Shown: positions 24,609 to 33,210 of the stretch, in pieces | Layout: every line of letters starts with the position of its first letter | Position numbering within the stretch: the first letter of the stretch is position 1 | Source of the DNA: an uncultured Eggerthellaceae bacterium | GTDB taxonomy: Bacteria; Actinomycetota; Coriobacteriia; Coriobacteriales; Eggerthellaceae | DNA length: 53,257 nucleotides | Direction: 5' to 3' | Assembly: GCA_947626195.1 (NCBI GenBank) | Contig: CANQRF010000033.1 | Location: forward strand, 1-53,257 | The notes under the pieces: model-generated | What the model saw: the letters and a program-made list of their open reading frames with translations, nothing else | What the model was told of the DNA's origin: nothing | The model's database searches: none | Translations under genes and position numbers: made by a program

Positions 24609-26303
24609 TTATGCTTTCACCTCGTCATACACGCCTGCGAGCTGCTCGCCCAGGCACTTGCCCTCCATGAGGCAGCGGCCATGGCTGTTGCCCTGAACGT
24701 TGATCGGATAGTCGTAGGCGTAGATGTCGCCCGCGCAGTTTCCGATGGCGTAGAGGCCGGGGATCGGCTCGTCATCGGCGGTGAGCACCTCGAAGTTGTC
24801 GGAGATATGGATGCCGCCGCAAACGCCCAGCAAGCCAGGTCCCACGCGGACGGCGTAGAACGGGCCCTCCTCGATGCCGAAGAGGAACTGGGGCTCTTTG
24901 TAGAAGTCGGTGTCCTCGCCCGCCTTGCACATCTCGTTGTAGCGCTCGATGGTCGCGAGAGCCACATCGGAGGGAACATCGAGCTGGGCGATGAGCTCTT
25001 CAAGCGTATCCGCCTTCTTGTAGTTGTCAGGGTCGCTCTCCAAGCCCGCCGCGATGGATGCCGCATGGGAAGCGGTCGCATCCTCAGGCTTAGAGCCATA
25101 AGCGCGGAAGCTGTCCCAGAACATGCCGCCGCCGGTCGCGAGGCTCGCCGTGTTGTCGGCCTCCCAGCCGCCGTCGAAGATCGACCACGCATGGTCGGCC
25201 TTGCCGTTCACCATGATGCCCACGCACTTGCCCTGCACCCAGGTGGCCTCGTTCATGAAGCGCTCGCCGTCGGGGTTGATGAACAGGAAGGGGCCATGGA
25301 ACATGCCGGCGGCCTGCGGATGCATCATCGTCGGCCACGGAGCGTCCTGGAAGGCGCCGCCGACCCAAGCCGCCATGTTATGGCCGTCGCCTGTGTTGCC
25401 TTGAGCCGAGCAGAGGCGCGTCATGACCTTGTTCGCAATCGGTGCAAATTCATTGATGTATTCGTCGTTGTAGCTCACGTCACCGGTCGCCAACACGACG
25501 CCCTTGCTCGCGTTGTACTGCACATAGCCGTCGTCGGTCTCGCAGATGGCGCCGGTCACCGCACCGGAGTCGTCAGTGACGAGCTGGACGGCAGGAGACT
25601 CATAGACGATCTCGAAATTGCCGGTTTCCTCGGCCTTCGCGACGAAAAGATGCTCAATGTAGTTCGCGATGTTCACGCGCTCATCGTCGGCACCCGTCTG
25701 TCCGCCGAAGATCATGTGGTAGCAGTCGATCTCAGGATGGACAGTGGAATTGGACCCAACGGAAACCATATAGCCCGCGCCGTCGGAAGCCGCCAAATCG
25801 AGCAGCCAGTTCATGCAGCGCTCGGACTCGCGGAACCATTTCGCGACAAGCGACTCGCGGCAACGATTACCGCAGGTGGAGACCCAGCGCTCCATCTCGA
25901 TCGGTTTCTCAAAAGAAATATTGAGCTCGTCAAGCGCACGCGAGGCGATGGCTCCCGTGCCTCCGACGCCGTGGCCGTTCACGATGTTGCTTTTCTCAAC
26001 AAGGGTGACCTTCGTGCCGTTCTGCGCCGCATTGAGGCCGCAGCAGGTGCCGGAATAGCCGCCGCCGATGATGAGCACCTCGGTGTCGACCGTCGAGGCG
26101 ATGTCGGTGATCGGCTCGGGGGCGACTTCCCACGTGTGGGCCGCGGAGCCAGTGTTCGACGTCGTGGTGGTGGAACCGCTCGTCGACGAGCTCTGCGGAG
26201 CGCAGCCTGCGACCGCGCCCAAGGCCGCCACGCCAGCAGCGCTGAGTGCGGCGCCTTTCAGGAGATTGCGACGGGAGATGCCCTTCTGAAGTAATTCTGC
26301 CAT
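24609..26303 (-). CDS. Tat-exported FAD-dependent reductase lipoprotein (fumarate/urocanate reductase-like)
   Basis: Flavocytochrome c/fumarate-reductase-type flavoprotein, 564 residues from the ATG at 26303 (GGAGG seven bases upstream). The N-terminus has a twin-arginine signal (SRRNLLKGAALSAAG) followed by a lipobox-like AVAGC, so it should be exported folded and lipid-anchored outside the membrane. A Ser/Thr-rich spacer precedes the FAD-binding VDTEVLIIGGGYSGTCCGLNA. The C-terminal FAD segment is PIPGLYAIGNCAGDIYAYDY. It has no haem CxxCH or FMN-binding domain, so the electron donor must be another protein. Related enzymes are numerous in Eggerthellaceae-type anaerobes and reduce varied organic acceptors. 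The substrate cannot be inferred. It has its own promoter and terminator, a monocistronic unit. Confidence 0.9.
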   Translation of the reverse strand: MAELLQKGISRRNLLKGAALSAAGVAALGAVAGCAPQSSSTSGSTTTTSNTGSAAHTWEVAPEPITDIASTVDTEVLIIGGGYSGTCCGLNAAQNGTKVTLVEKSNIVNGHGVGGTGAIASRALDELNISFEKPIEMERWVSTCGNRCRESLVAKWFRESERCMNWLLDLAASDGAGYMVSVGSNSTVHPEIDCYHMIFGGQTGADDERVNIANYIEHLFVAKAEETGNFEIVYESPAVQLVTDDSGAVTGAICETDDGYVQYNASKGVVLATGDVSYNDEYINEFAPIANKVMTRLCSAQGNTGDGHNMAAWVGGAFQDAPWPTMMHPQAAGMFHGPFLFINPDGERFMNEATWVQGKCVGIMVNGKADHAWSIFDGGWEADNTASLATGGGMFWDSFRAYGSKPEDATASHAASIAAGLESDPDNYKKADTLEELIAQLDVPSDVALATIERYNEMCKAGEDTDFYKEPQFLFGIEEGPFYAVRVGPGLLGVCGGIHISDNFEVLTADDEPIPGLYAIGNCAGDIYAYDYPINVQGNSHGRCLMEGKCLGEQLAGVYDEVKA

Positions 26304-26388
26304 GTTGTCCCTCCTCATGGGTAGAACTGAAACGATGCCCGCGCAGAGGCCCTTGGCGAAAGAGCGTTCCGCGAAAAGCATTCGCATG

Positions 26389-26418
26389 ATTGTAGCGAGC
26401 GCGTTAACCGATTGTCAA
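26389..26418 (-). promoter_or_regulatory. Sigma-70-type promoter for the FAD reductase gene
   Basis: Minus-strand TTGACA (26413-26418), an 18-base spacer and TACAAT (26389-26394). Predicted start near 26382, giving a leader of about 80 bases before the ATG at 26303. Near-consensus boxes suggest strong expression; no obvious operator was seen within the spacer. Confidence 0.8.
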
Positions 26419-26458
26419 CAGATTGTAACTTTTAGGTGCGCTTCCGCAAAAGCTGTTT

Positions 26459-26511
26459 CCCTTCGTAGACCCTCCCGCAAGCCCTTCGCTTGCCCTTCGT
26501 AGGCCCTCTCG
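26459..26511. repeat. Direct repeats flanking a hairpin between ychF and the FAD reductase gene
   Basis: CCCTTCGTAGACCCTCCCG (26459-26477) recurs as CCCTTCGTAGGCCCTCTCG (26493-26511), two mismatches in 19. Between them GCAAGC (26477-26482), loop CCTTC, GCTTGC (26488-26493) forms a perfect hairpin. It lies about 50 bases after the ychF stop in the direction of transcription, so it could contribute to ending that transcript, although no U-tract follows. Confidence 0.55.
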
Positions 26512-26559
26512 AAGCGTCTCAGACAGAAGTCCCTTGCCGCAGGAAACGCTCTCTACGCA

Positions 26560-27624
26560 TCACACGTTGAATTTGAAGTGCATGACGTCGCCGTCGGCGA
26601 CCACGTAGTCCTTGCCCTCCTGGCGCAGCTTGCCCATCGCGCGACAGCCCGCTTCTCCCCCGTACTCGATGTAGTCATCGAAGGAGGCCGTCTCGGCCTT
26701 GATGAATCCGCGCTCGAAATCGCTATGGATGACGCCCGCCGCCTGCGGGGCCTTCGCCCCGATGGGAATCGTCCAGGCGCGCGTCTCCTTCTCGCCGCTC
26801 GTGAAAAACGACTGCAGGCCGAGCAGGTGGTACGCCTCGCGCACCAAGCGGGCGAGGCCGCTCTCGGTGAGTCCCATGGACTCGAGGTATTCCTTCGCCT
26901 CCTCGGCGTCGAGCTCGGCGAGATCGGCCTCCACCTGGGCGCTGATCGGCACCGGATCGCAGCCGTCGATGGCGGCGAACACGTCGTTGACCTGCCCTTC
27001 ATCCACATTGGCGACGTAGAGCAGGGGCTTCGCTGTGAGAAGATGCAAGTCATAGAGCGAGGCGCTCTCCTCCTCGCTGAGGCCGAGCGAGCGCACGCGA
27101 TGCCCGTCGTTGAGCCCCGCAAACACCTTCTTCGCCGTCTCGAGCTTGGCAGCCGAGCCCTTGTCGCGCTTCGCCTCCTTCTCGAGCCGCGGCATCGCCT
27201 TCTCAAGCGTCGCGAGGTCGGCGAGGATGAGCTCGGTCTTGATGGTCTCGCAATCGCTTGCCGGATCGATGGCACCCGCGACGTGCACCACGTCGGGGTC
27301 GCTGAAATAGCGCACCACCTCGCAGATGGCGTCGGTCTCGCGGATGTTCGCCAAGAACTGATTGCCGAGACCCTCCCCTTGGCTCGCTCCGGCAACCAAG
27401 CCGGCAATGTCGACGAATTCCACGGTCGCCGGCACGATGCGCGCCGGATGGTCGATCGCCGCGAGCATCTCAAGACGGGAATCGGGCACGGGCACCACGC
27501 CCACATTCGGCTCGATGGTCGCGAAGGGATAGTTCGCCGCCAGCCCGCCCTTGTTGGTAAGGGCCGTGAAAAGGGTGGATTTCCCCACGTTGGGAAGGCC
27601 GACGATGCCGATGGATAACGCCAT
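26560..27624 (-). CDS. ychF: Redox-regulated ATPase YchF (Obg-like)
   Basis: Obg-family P-loop ATPase associated with ribosomes and stress responses. The 354-residue protein has the G1 loop GIVGLPNVGKSTLFTAL, switch region NYPFATIEPNVGVV, G3 VDIAGLVAGASQGEGLGN and the C-terminal TGS domain near RAWTIPIGAKAPQAAGVIHSDF, ending MHFKFNV. Length is normal. The ATG at 27624 is preceded by GAAGGGAG. It lies 26 bases after a small hypothetical gene and is probably cotranscribed with it. Confidence 0.96.
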   Translation of the reverse strand: MALSIGIVGLPNVGKSTLFTALTNKGGLAANYPFATIEPNVGVVPVPDSRLEMLAAIDHPARIVPATVEFVDIAGLVAGASQGEGLGNQFLANIRETDAICEVVRYFSDPDVVHVAGAIDPASDCETIKTELILADLATLEKAMPRLEKEAKRDKGSAAKLETAKKVFAGLNDGHRVRSLGLSEEESASLYDLHLLTAKPLLYVANVDEGQVNDVFAAIDGCDPVPISAQVEADLAELDAEEAKEYLESMGLTESGLARLVREAYHLLGLQSFFTSGEKETRAWTIPIGAKAPQAAGVIHSDFERGFIKAETASFDDYIEYGGEAGCRAMGKLRQEGKDYVVADGDVMHFKFNV

Positions 27625-27650
27625 GGTGCTCCCTTCTTGACGATAGACGG

Positions 27651-27878
27651 CTACACGAAACGCCGAGCGTCGACCGCCGCAAGATGGCCGTCGCGGCTCT
27701 CATACAGGCAGAAGATCTTGTCGTGGCTCTCATAGAGCAGGCCGAACGTCGAGGGCGAGCCCCCTCGCGCAGACGAGGAGGGCGAATCCGCCGAAGAGGG
27801 CCTCGGGGAAACGCCCGGCTTCTCAAAAGCCGACGCTGCTTTCGCCGTCTTCGATTTCGTCTGCGAGAAAAATCCCAC
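27651..27878 (-). CDS. Small hypothetical protein
   Basis: I do not recognise a family. The 75-residue protein starts with GTG at 27878 and has AAAGG seven bases upstream. The N-terminal 40 residues are Ser/Pro-rich and look disordered. The last 33 (FGLLYESHDKIFCLYESRDG then HLAAVDARRFV) look like a compact beta-type fold, because hydrophobic residues alternate. It sits between truA and ychF with gaps of 35 and 26 bases, consistent with a real gene in an operon. No signal peptide or membrane segment is seen. Confidence 0.6.
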   Translation of the reverse strand: MGFFSQTKSKTAKAASAFEKPGVSPRPSSADSPSSSARGGSPSTFGLLYESHDKIFCLYESRDGHLAAVDARRFV

Positions 27879-27913
27879 GTTCGCGCCTTTCGCCGTTCCG
27901 TTTACCTTTGTAT

Positions 27914-28702
27914 TCAGTATATCACGCGCCAGAGGATGAGCCCCTGCGCTGGCGCCGTCTGCCCCGCCGCGCGCCGGTCATGGGCCTCCATCGCCCCATA
28001 GGGCCAATCAAGAGCGCGCCGCCCAAGCCCCACCTCGACAAACGTGCCCATGAGCGTCCGGACCATCGAATGGAGAAACGAACTCGCCTTCACCGTCGCC
28101 ACCACCACGGGCTCATCGAAGAAGCGCTCTTCCGCAAAGCTCAGCTCCATGAGGTTTCGGCAGGTGGGCTTGCCCTCGGCGGAGGCCGCCTTGCAATAGC
28201 TCACGAAATCGTGCTCGCCGAGCAGAGGTTGCGCCGCCTCGTTCATCGCCCCAAGGTCGAGCGATGCGAACTCAGGCCGCCACCAAGAGAAATCGCGGAG
28301 GAGCAGCGGCAGCGACGTATCGCATGCCAAAAGATAGCGGTATTCCCGCGCCTTCGCCGAGAAGCGCGCGGAGAACGTGGGGTCTCTCTCATCGACGCCC
28401 CGTATGACGATCGCCTCGTGCGTGAGCGCCTGAAGCGATCGTGCAAGCACCGGCAGCGGCCGCATGAGCGCCTCTTCGTCGCTCAACGCGAAGCTCACCA
28501 CTTGGGCGCGCGCATGGACGCCCGCATCGGTGCGCCCCGCGCATACGGTGGGAACCTCACGCCGAAAGAGCAGGGCAAGGGCCTGCTCGAGCTCACCTTG
28601 CACCGTAAGCAAATTCCCCTTCTGCCGCGCAAATCCGGCAAAAGGGGAACCGTTGTACGAAAGCGTTACGGCATACACCCGATCGCAAGGCTCAGGCTGC
28701 AT
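27914..28702 (-). CDS. truA: tRNA pseudouridine(38-40) synthase
   Basis: Makes pseudouridine at tRNA positions 38-40. The catalytic Asp lies in CAGRTDAGVHARAQVVSF. The N-terminus shows YNGSPFAGFARQKGNLLTVQGELEQAL. The C-terminal part has ASSFLHSMVRTLMGTFVEVGLG. About 262 residues from the ATG at 28702, chosen because AAAGGA sits five bases upstream. An in-frame ATG at 28717 would add five residues but lacks a ribosome site. It is the last gene of the long leftward division cluster, close behind divIVA. Confidence 0.95.
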   Translation of the reverse strand: MQPEPCDRVYAVTLSYNGSPFAGFARQKGNLLTVQGELEQALALLFRREVPTVCAGRTDAGVHARAQVVSFALSDEEALMRPLPVLARSLQALTHEAIVIRGVDERDPTFSARFSAKAREYRYLLACDTSLPLLLRDFSWWRPEFASLDLGAMNEAAQPLLGEHDFVSYCKAASAEGKPTCRNLMELSFAEERFFDEPVVVATVKASSFLHSMVRTLMGTFVEVGLGRRALDWPYGAMEAHDRRAAGQTAPAQGLILWRVIY

Positions 28703-28726
28703 GCCTATCCTTTCCATCGAAACGTG

Positions 28727-29542
28727 CTAGTCGATCTCGTCAAACTCGAAGGTATCGTCTGCATCGCCATAGCCTGAGAGGTCTTTGTCGACCACCGAGG
28801 CGCGCGGCTCAGGCGCCGAGATGACCGGCGCCGCATCCGTCTGCGGCGTGGAGTAGCTTGCCGCGTCGGTCGGCGCGGAGATGCGCTCTGCGCCAAAGCT
28901 CGCATAGCTCGAGGCGGCGGGAGCGGCATGCTTCGATTCACCCGCGGGCGCGGATGCGATGCGATCCACCGTCGTGTAGGAGCCCAAGTCGGCCAGCTTG
29001 CGCGTCGCATCGTCAATCATGTCTTTGAGCAGCGTCTGATAGTCTTCAAGCGCATCGGCGCGGTCGTCCTGAAGCTTGCGGATGGAATCGATCACCGCCT
29101 GACGATCGGCGTTCGCGCGGTCGAGGATGCGCTGGGCCTCCTCGCGCGAGTCGGCGACGGTCTCGCCCGCCTGCGCGTTCGCCTTCGCGATAATGTCCTC
29201 GGCCGAACGCTGGGCGATGATAAGCGCTTGGGAGATGCGGCTCTCGTCGGCGCGCTTCTCATCAAGTTGGCGCTCGAGCGAGGCGATGCGCGCATCGCGC
29301 TCGGCGATCGAGGCGTCGAGGCTGGCGCTGTTCACCGTGGCCTCGCGGGCAGCTGAGTCGCTCGCCTGCGCGGCATGTGAGGCTTCATCGAGCTTCGCCT
29401 GCAGCGACGCCACCTCATGGTTGAGCGCATCGATCTCATTGGCGACCCACTCGAGGAAGACATCCACCTCGTCGACGTCATAGCCGTTCTTCTTTACTTC
29501 CGTAAAGCGCTGATTGTTTATGTCTGCAGCAGTAATAGCCAT
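28727..29542 (-). CDS. divIVA: DivIVA domain protein (Wag31-like)
   Basis: Pole- and septum-targeting scaffold. The 271-residue protein begins with the membrane-binding DivIVA motif (ITAADINNQRFTEVKKNGYD, then VDEVDVFLEWVANEIDALN). A long Ala/Glu/Arg coiled coil follows over about residues 45-185. A disordered Ser/Ala/Pro-rich acidic tail ends FEFDEID. The start is the ATG at 29542, preceded by AAAGGGAG; an in-frame upstream ATG extends only by an unconserved stretch. The position after yggT and sepF is the classic Gram-positive arrangement. Confidence 0.93.
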   Translation of the reverse strand: MAITAADINNQRFTEVKKNGYDVDEVDVFLEWVANEIDALNHEVASLQAKLDEASHAAQASDSAAREATVNSASLDASIAERDARIASLERQLDEKRADESRISQALIIAQRSAEDIIAKANAQAGETVADSREEAQRILDRANADRQAVIDSIRKLQDDRADALEDYQTLLKDMIDDATRKLADLGSYTTVDRIASAPAGESKHAAPAASSYASFGAERISAPTDAASYSTPQTDAAPVISAPEPRASVVDKDLSGYGDADDTFEFDEID

Positions 29543-29598
29543 GTTGCTCCCTTTCACCTCTGTTTCAATGGCCAACCTTGCCCGCCCTGCTCACTTCT

Positions 29599-29892
29599 CT
29601 AAAAGCCTATCTGAACAAGCAAGCTCACGATGATGCGTACACCGAATTGTAATACAAACACCGCGACGATGGGCGATATATCCACCATTCCACCAATCGG
29701 TGGAATAAAGCGCCGGAAGAGATTGAGAAACGGATCGCTGAGCTTGCCGAGCACACGGTAGATGTCGCCGACGATGTCGGGCATCGACGGCAGCCACGAC
29801 ATGATCACGTAGACGAACAGCACAAGCGTGTAGGCGTCCGTGAGCGAATAGATGAGCTGGATGATGAGCGCCACCGGATTTGCTACAAGCAT
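29599..29892 (-). CDS. yggT: YggT family membrane protein
   Basis: Small integral membrane protein of the sepF-yggT-divIVA neighbourhood. The 97 residues form two hydrophobic segments, VALIIQLIYSLTDAYTLVLF and the C-terminal one from ISPIVAVFVLQFGV. Between them lies the conserved loop YVIMSWLPSMPD and DPFLNLFRRFIPPIGG. Its start overlaps the proC end by ten bases. The family is linked to cell shape and osmotic or ion homeostasis but has no firm biochemical role. Confidence 0.93.
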   Translation of the reverse strand: MLVANPVALIIQLIYSLTDAYTLVLFVYVIMSWLPSMPDIVGDIYRVLGKLSDPFLNLFRRFIPPIGGMVDISPIVAVFVLQFGVRIIVSLLVQIGF

Positions 29893-30770
29893 TGGCTGAG
29901 CTCCTTCGATCGCCTCTCCGCCGCAGCGATGCCTTTCTCGATCGCCTCATCGAATCCCGCCGCTGAGAGCGCCTCAAGTCCCGCGATCGTCGTTCCCTGC
30001 GGGCTCGACACCGCACGGCGCAGCTCCTCGGGCGCCTCTCCCGTCTCCTCGAGGAGGCGCGCCGTCCCGAACAGTGTCTGGAGAGCGAGCCCCGAAGCGG
30101 CGTCGCGGGGAAGTCCGAGCTTCTCGGCGGCCGCGATCTCGGCCTCGATGAACGCGCAGACATACGCCGGACCCGATCCGCTGAGCGCGCAGACCACATC
30201 CATCAGATACTCTTCGACGATGGCCGCCTCACCGAGGGCGGCGAACAGCTCGCGCGCCGCCTCCAGATCGCTCCGCAGCGCCTGGGAACCGGCGCAAAGC
30301 CCCGTCGCACCCGCGCCGACCGAGAGCGGAAGGTTCGGCATCGCACGCACGACGCGCAGTGGAAACGCCACATTTCGCTCGATCGTCGCGGTCGTCACTC
30401 CCGCCGCGATCGAGATCACGAGGGGCGCTTCAGCACCCTCATCCGCCGGCGTGCCGTCGCCATGGGTGCGGGCGCCGCCGAAAAGCGGGGCCTCTGACAG
30501 CGAGTCCAGCGCCTCGGCCATCGTTTGCGGCTTGACGGCGAGCACGACGATGTCGGCGCGGTCAAGCTCCGAGACGTCGGCCCTGACCTCGATCTGGTAG
30601 CTCCGTTCAAGCGCCCTCCGGCGCTCTGCGTTTGGGTCGATCACGCAGAAGTTCTCGATGCCCCAATCCTCGAGCACGCCATGCTGCGAGGCAAGCCACC
30701 CCGCGAGCATCGCCTCGCCCATCTTGCCGCCGCCGACGATGGCGACCATGGTTTGCGGTTTCAATCTCAT
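29883..30770 (-). CDS. proC: Pyrroline-5-carboxylate reductase
   Basis: NAD(P)H-dependent last step of proline synthesis. The 295-residue protein has the dinucleotide loop VAIVGGGKMGEAMLAGWL, VVLAVKPQTM, VRAMPNLPLSVGAGATGL, and the dimerisation/active region ALSGSGPAYVCAFIEAE with VSSPQGTTIAGLEAL. The insertion GARTHGDGTPADEGAEA near residue 98 is not typical. The ATG at 30770 shares its A with the sepF stop. A proC within the sepF-yggT interval also occurs in other actinobacteria and Gram-positives. Confidence 0.95.
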   Translation of the reverse strand: MRLKPQTMVAIVGGGKMGEAMLAGWLASQHGVLEDWGIENFCVIDPNAERRRALERSYQIEVRADVSELDRADIVVLAVKPQTMAEALDSLSEAPLFGGARTHGDGTPADEGAEAPLVISIAAGVTTATIERNVAFPLRVVRAMPNLPLSVGAGATGLCAGSQALRSDLEAARELFAALGEAAIVEEYLMDVVCALSGSGPAYVCAFIEAEIAAAEKLGLPRDAASGLALQTLFGTARLLEETGEAPEELRRAVSSPQGTTIAGLEALSAAGFDEAIEKGIAAAERRSKELSQCL

Positions 30771-31660
30771 CAGATGATCCCCCGCGACTTCAACGAGCTG
30801 CGTTCCTCGTCGTTGAGCGCCGAGCCCGTGCAGACCGCGAACACGCCGGAGGCGACGCAGTCGACAGAGGCGGAAAGGGCGCTTGCCACGCCGAAGGAGA
30901 AATCGAGCAGCCGACGCGAGAGGTCGGCACCGGTCTTGCGGGTGTCCAGAATGACGATCTGGCCGCGTTCGAGCGCCGGCGCCATCTGGTCCATCTCTTC
31001 ATATGATTTCGGCTCGATCACGTAAAGCGATCGACGGGCGACGGACGCGCCCGACGTGCCCGAATTGCCGAACAGCGCGTTCAGGCCGCCGTGACCCTGC
31101 TGATTGGCATTGTAGACCTGATTCGCACGGGCCGACATGGCCTCGGTGCCCTCCGGCGTCATGGAAAGCGGAAGCGAGGAATCGAGGACGGCGCGGCCAC
31201 GCGCGGAGAGCGTCGGCGAAGCGCCCCGGCGGGCGGCAGCGGCCTCACCCTGCTCCTCCTCATGGATGTTCGGATAGGGAGTCGTCGCACGCACGTCCTC
31301 AAGCGAGACGAGCCGCGGGCCTTCCTCGGAGTTGTCGCGCCGCGCACGGTCGCGAACGGTCGTCGAGGTGAAGCTTCCCGTATGGAAGCGATCTGCATCC
31401 GAAGAACCCGCTCTGCGGGGCGCATAGCCCGACGGTTCGGAGGAACGCGGCGAACCCGCGCGCTCGCCTCCGCCCTCGGGCGCATATTCCTCATAGCCGG
31501 CGTAATCTGCCTCGTATTCGCCGTCCACCTCGTAATCGTCGTATTCGTCATATTCGCCGTAAGCGTCTTCCTGACGACGGTCGGCAAAGCCAAGCTTGCT
31601 CTTGATGCCGCTCAGAAATCCTTCACCTGACCGCATCGCGCCTTTTCCCGATAACGCCAC
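30770..31660 (-). CDS. sepF: Cell division protein SepF
   Basis: Membrane anchor and organiser of FtsZ filaments, expected to replace FtsA here because no ftsA is present in the cluster. The 296-residue protein starts with an amphipathic membrane-targeting segment (GEGFLSGIKSKLGFADRR). A very acidic Tyr/Glu/Asp-rich linker and a disordered region run to about residue 205. The conserved SepF domain reads LYVIEPKSYEEMDQMAPAL, GQIVILDTRKTGADLSRRLL and DFSFGVASALSASVDCVASG. The start codon is GTG at 31660 with GGGGGAG six bases upstream. The linker is about twice as long as in Bacillus SepF. Confidence 0.94.
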   Translation of the reverse strand: MALSGKGAMRSGEGFLSGIKSKLGFADRRQEDAYGEYDEYDDYEVDGEYEADYAGYEEYAPEGGGERAGSPRSSEPSGYAPRRAGSSDADRFHTGSFTSTTVRDRARRDNSEEGPRLVSLEDVRATTPYPNIHEEEQGEAAAARRGASPTLSARGRAVLDSSLPLSMTPEGTEAMSARANQVYNANQQGHGGLNALFGNSGTSGASVARRSLYVIEPKSYEEMDQMAPALERGQIVILDTRKTGADLSRRLLDFSFGVASALSASVDCVASGVFAVCTGSALNDEERSSLKSRGII

Positions 31661-31671
31661 GTCGTCTCCCC

Positions 31672-32364
31672 CTATTCTGAAAAACCTTCACTGAAAATCG
31701 CTCGACCGATACGAACCATGGTAGCGCCGGCGGCGATCGCCTCGCGCCAATCTTCGCTCATGCCCATAGAAAGCTCACTGAACGATGCCGCATCGTCGCC
31801 GTTCAGCGAGGCTCGCAGCCTCTTCGCGAGAGCAGCGAGCTCATCGAACACCGCGCGCGCCACCGCGCGATCGCCCTGCGGGGCCATCGTCATCAGCCCG
31901 CAGACGCGCAGGCCCTCAAGGCGCGTGCAGGCGAGCAGCAGCGCCTCCGCTTCCTCGGGAGCGGCGCCGCTTTTGCTTGCCTCCCCCGAGACGTTCACCT
32001 CGAGCAGGATGTCTTGCGTCTTGCCCGCATGCAGGGCGGCGCGGGCGATCTTCTCCGCATGGCCCTCATCGCAGACCGAATGGATGAGCGCCGCGCTCGC
32101 GACTATTTCGGGGATGCGGCGCGCCTGGATGTTTCCGATGAAATGCCAGCGCGCCTGAGGAAACGCCGTTTGCTTTTCTTTCAATGGGTCGGGACGGTTC
32201 TCGCCGAAATCGCGGGCACCGGCCTCGAAGGCCGAGGCGACGCCCGACGCATCGACCGTCTTCGACACCGCGATCAGCCGCACGCTCTGCGGGTCGCGCC
32301 CGCAGCGAAGCGCCTCGGCGGCAACCTCTTCGCGGACCTGCGCATATTGCTCTTTGATGCCCAT
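31672..32364 (-). CDS. ylmE: Pyridoxal phosphate homeostasis protein (YggS/YlmE)
   Basis: PLP-binding TIM-barrel protein of the YggS/PROSC family that buffers PLP. The 230-residue protein has the PLP Lys in RLIAVSKTVDASG near residue 34, GENRPDPLKEK, WHFIGNIQARRIPEI, LLEVNVSGEASKSG and the phosphate-binding SMGMSEDWREAIAAGATMVR with IGRAIF after it. Length is normal. It lies between pgeF and sepF, the common ylmD-ylmE-sepF order. Confidence 0.95.
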   Translation of the reverse strand: MGIKEQYAQVREEVAAEALRCGRDPQSVRLIAVSKTVDASGVASAFEAGARDFGENRPDPLKEKQTAFPQARWHFIGNIQARRIPEIVASAALIHSVCDEGHAEKIARAALHAGKTQDILLEVNVSGEASKSGAAPEEAEALLLACTRLEGLRVCGLMTMAPQGDRAVARAVFDELAALAKRLRASLNGDDAASFSELSMGMSEDWREAIAAGATMVRIGRAIFSEGFSE

Positions 32365-32370
32365 GGGATC

Positions 32371-33192
32371 TTACGCTTTCCGAAACGCCACCGCGCCATG
32401 GCGGCCGCAAACGCCGTCGGCGCCGCGGAAGGAGAAGAAATGCTTTTGATCGCAGACCGTGCACACGTCCAAATCGGCGATTCTCTCCTGTGCCACGCCA
32501 ACGCGCGCCAAATCGTTTCTCAGCACCCAGCCGAGGTCGATATGGCTCTCGTCGGCGGCGCACCCTTCGCCGAACTTCTCGCAGAACTGGCGATGGACCT
32601 CGTCGCTCACCTCGAAGCACTCGGCGTGGATGTAGGCGCCGATGTAGACGTTGAGCTCGGAGGCCGGCACGCCGCGAGCGGACAGGCGCTCGATGGCAAG
32701 CGGGGCGATTTGGGCATAGACGCCGCGCCACCCCGCATGGACGACGGCGAAGCTCTTGTCGGGAGAGGCGATGATGATCGGCACGCAATCGGCGAAGTTC
32801 AAGAGCGCCCCGACGCCAGCCGTATGGACGAGGATGCCGTCGGCGCCAGCTTCGGCTGCCTGGCGGGCGGCCTCGAGCGCTGACGGCGATGCGTCGTCGA
32901 TCTCGACGAGCGTCGTCTCATGCACCTGCCGGGGAACGACGAAGGGAAAGGCTCCGTCGCCCGTCAGCTCCTTCGCCACGAGCGCGCGGTTGGCAGAGAC
33001 GACGGCAGGATCGTCACCGACCGTCGTCGCCAAGTTGAGCGAGGCGAAAGCGCCCTCGCTCATCCCGCCCGTGCGTTCGAGAAATCCCGCATGGATGCCC
33101 GTTGCCTCGAGAAGCGCGCGGTCGGTATGGAAAATGAGATTCCCCCGCGCAACCCGCTCGAGTCGCGGCAGGGGAAGGGAATTCATGTTCAT
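32371..33192 (-). CDS. pgeF: Peptidoglycan editing factor PgeF / YfiH-type laccase-domain protein
   Basis: YfiH/YlmD family. Members are reported as purine nucleoside-active enzymes, and E. coli PgeF limits L-Ser misincorporation in peptidoglycan. The 273-residue protein has the conserved triad region: His in VVPRQVHETTLV, Cys in LLNFADCVPIIIA and His in AVVHAGWRGVYAQ. A C-terminal FFSFRGADGVCGRHGAV completes the pattern. It starts at 33192 (MNMNSLPLPRLE); the second Met is also possible. It follows ftsZ by 18 bases. Confidence 0.93.
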   Translation of the reverse strand: MNMNSLPLPRLERVARGNLIFHTDRALLEATGIHAGFLERTGGMSEGAFASLNLATTVGDDPAVVSANRALVAKELTGDGAFPFVVPRQVHETTLVEIDDASPSALEAARQAAEAGADGILVHTAGVGALLNFADCVPIIIASPDKSFAVVHAGWRGVYAQIAPLAIERLSARGVPASELNVYIGAYIHAECFEVSDEVHRQFCEKFGEGCAADESHIDLGWVLRNDLARVGVAQERIADLDVCTVCDQKHFFSFRGADGVCGRHGAVAFRKA

Positions 33193-33210
33193 CGTCTTCG
33201 TGCTTTCCGG

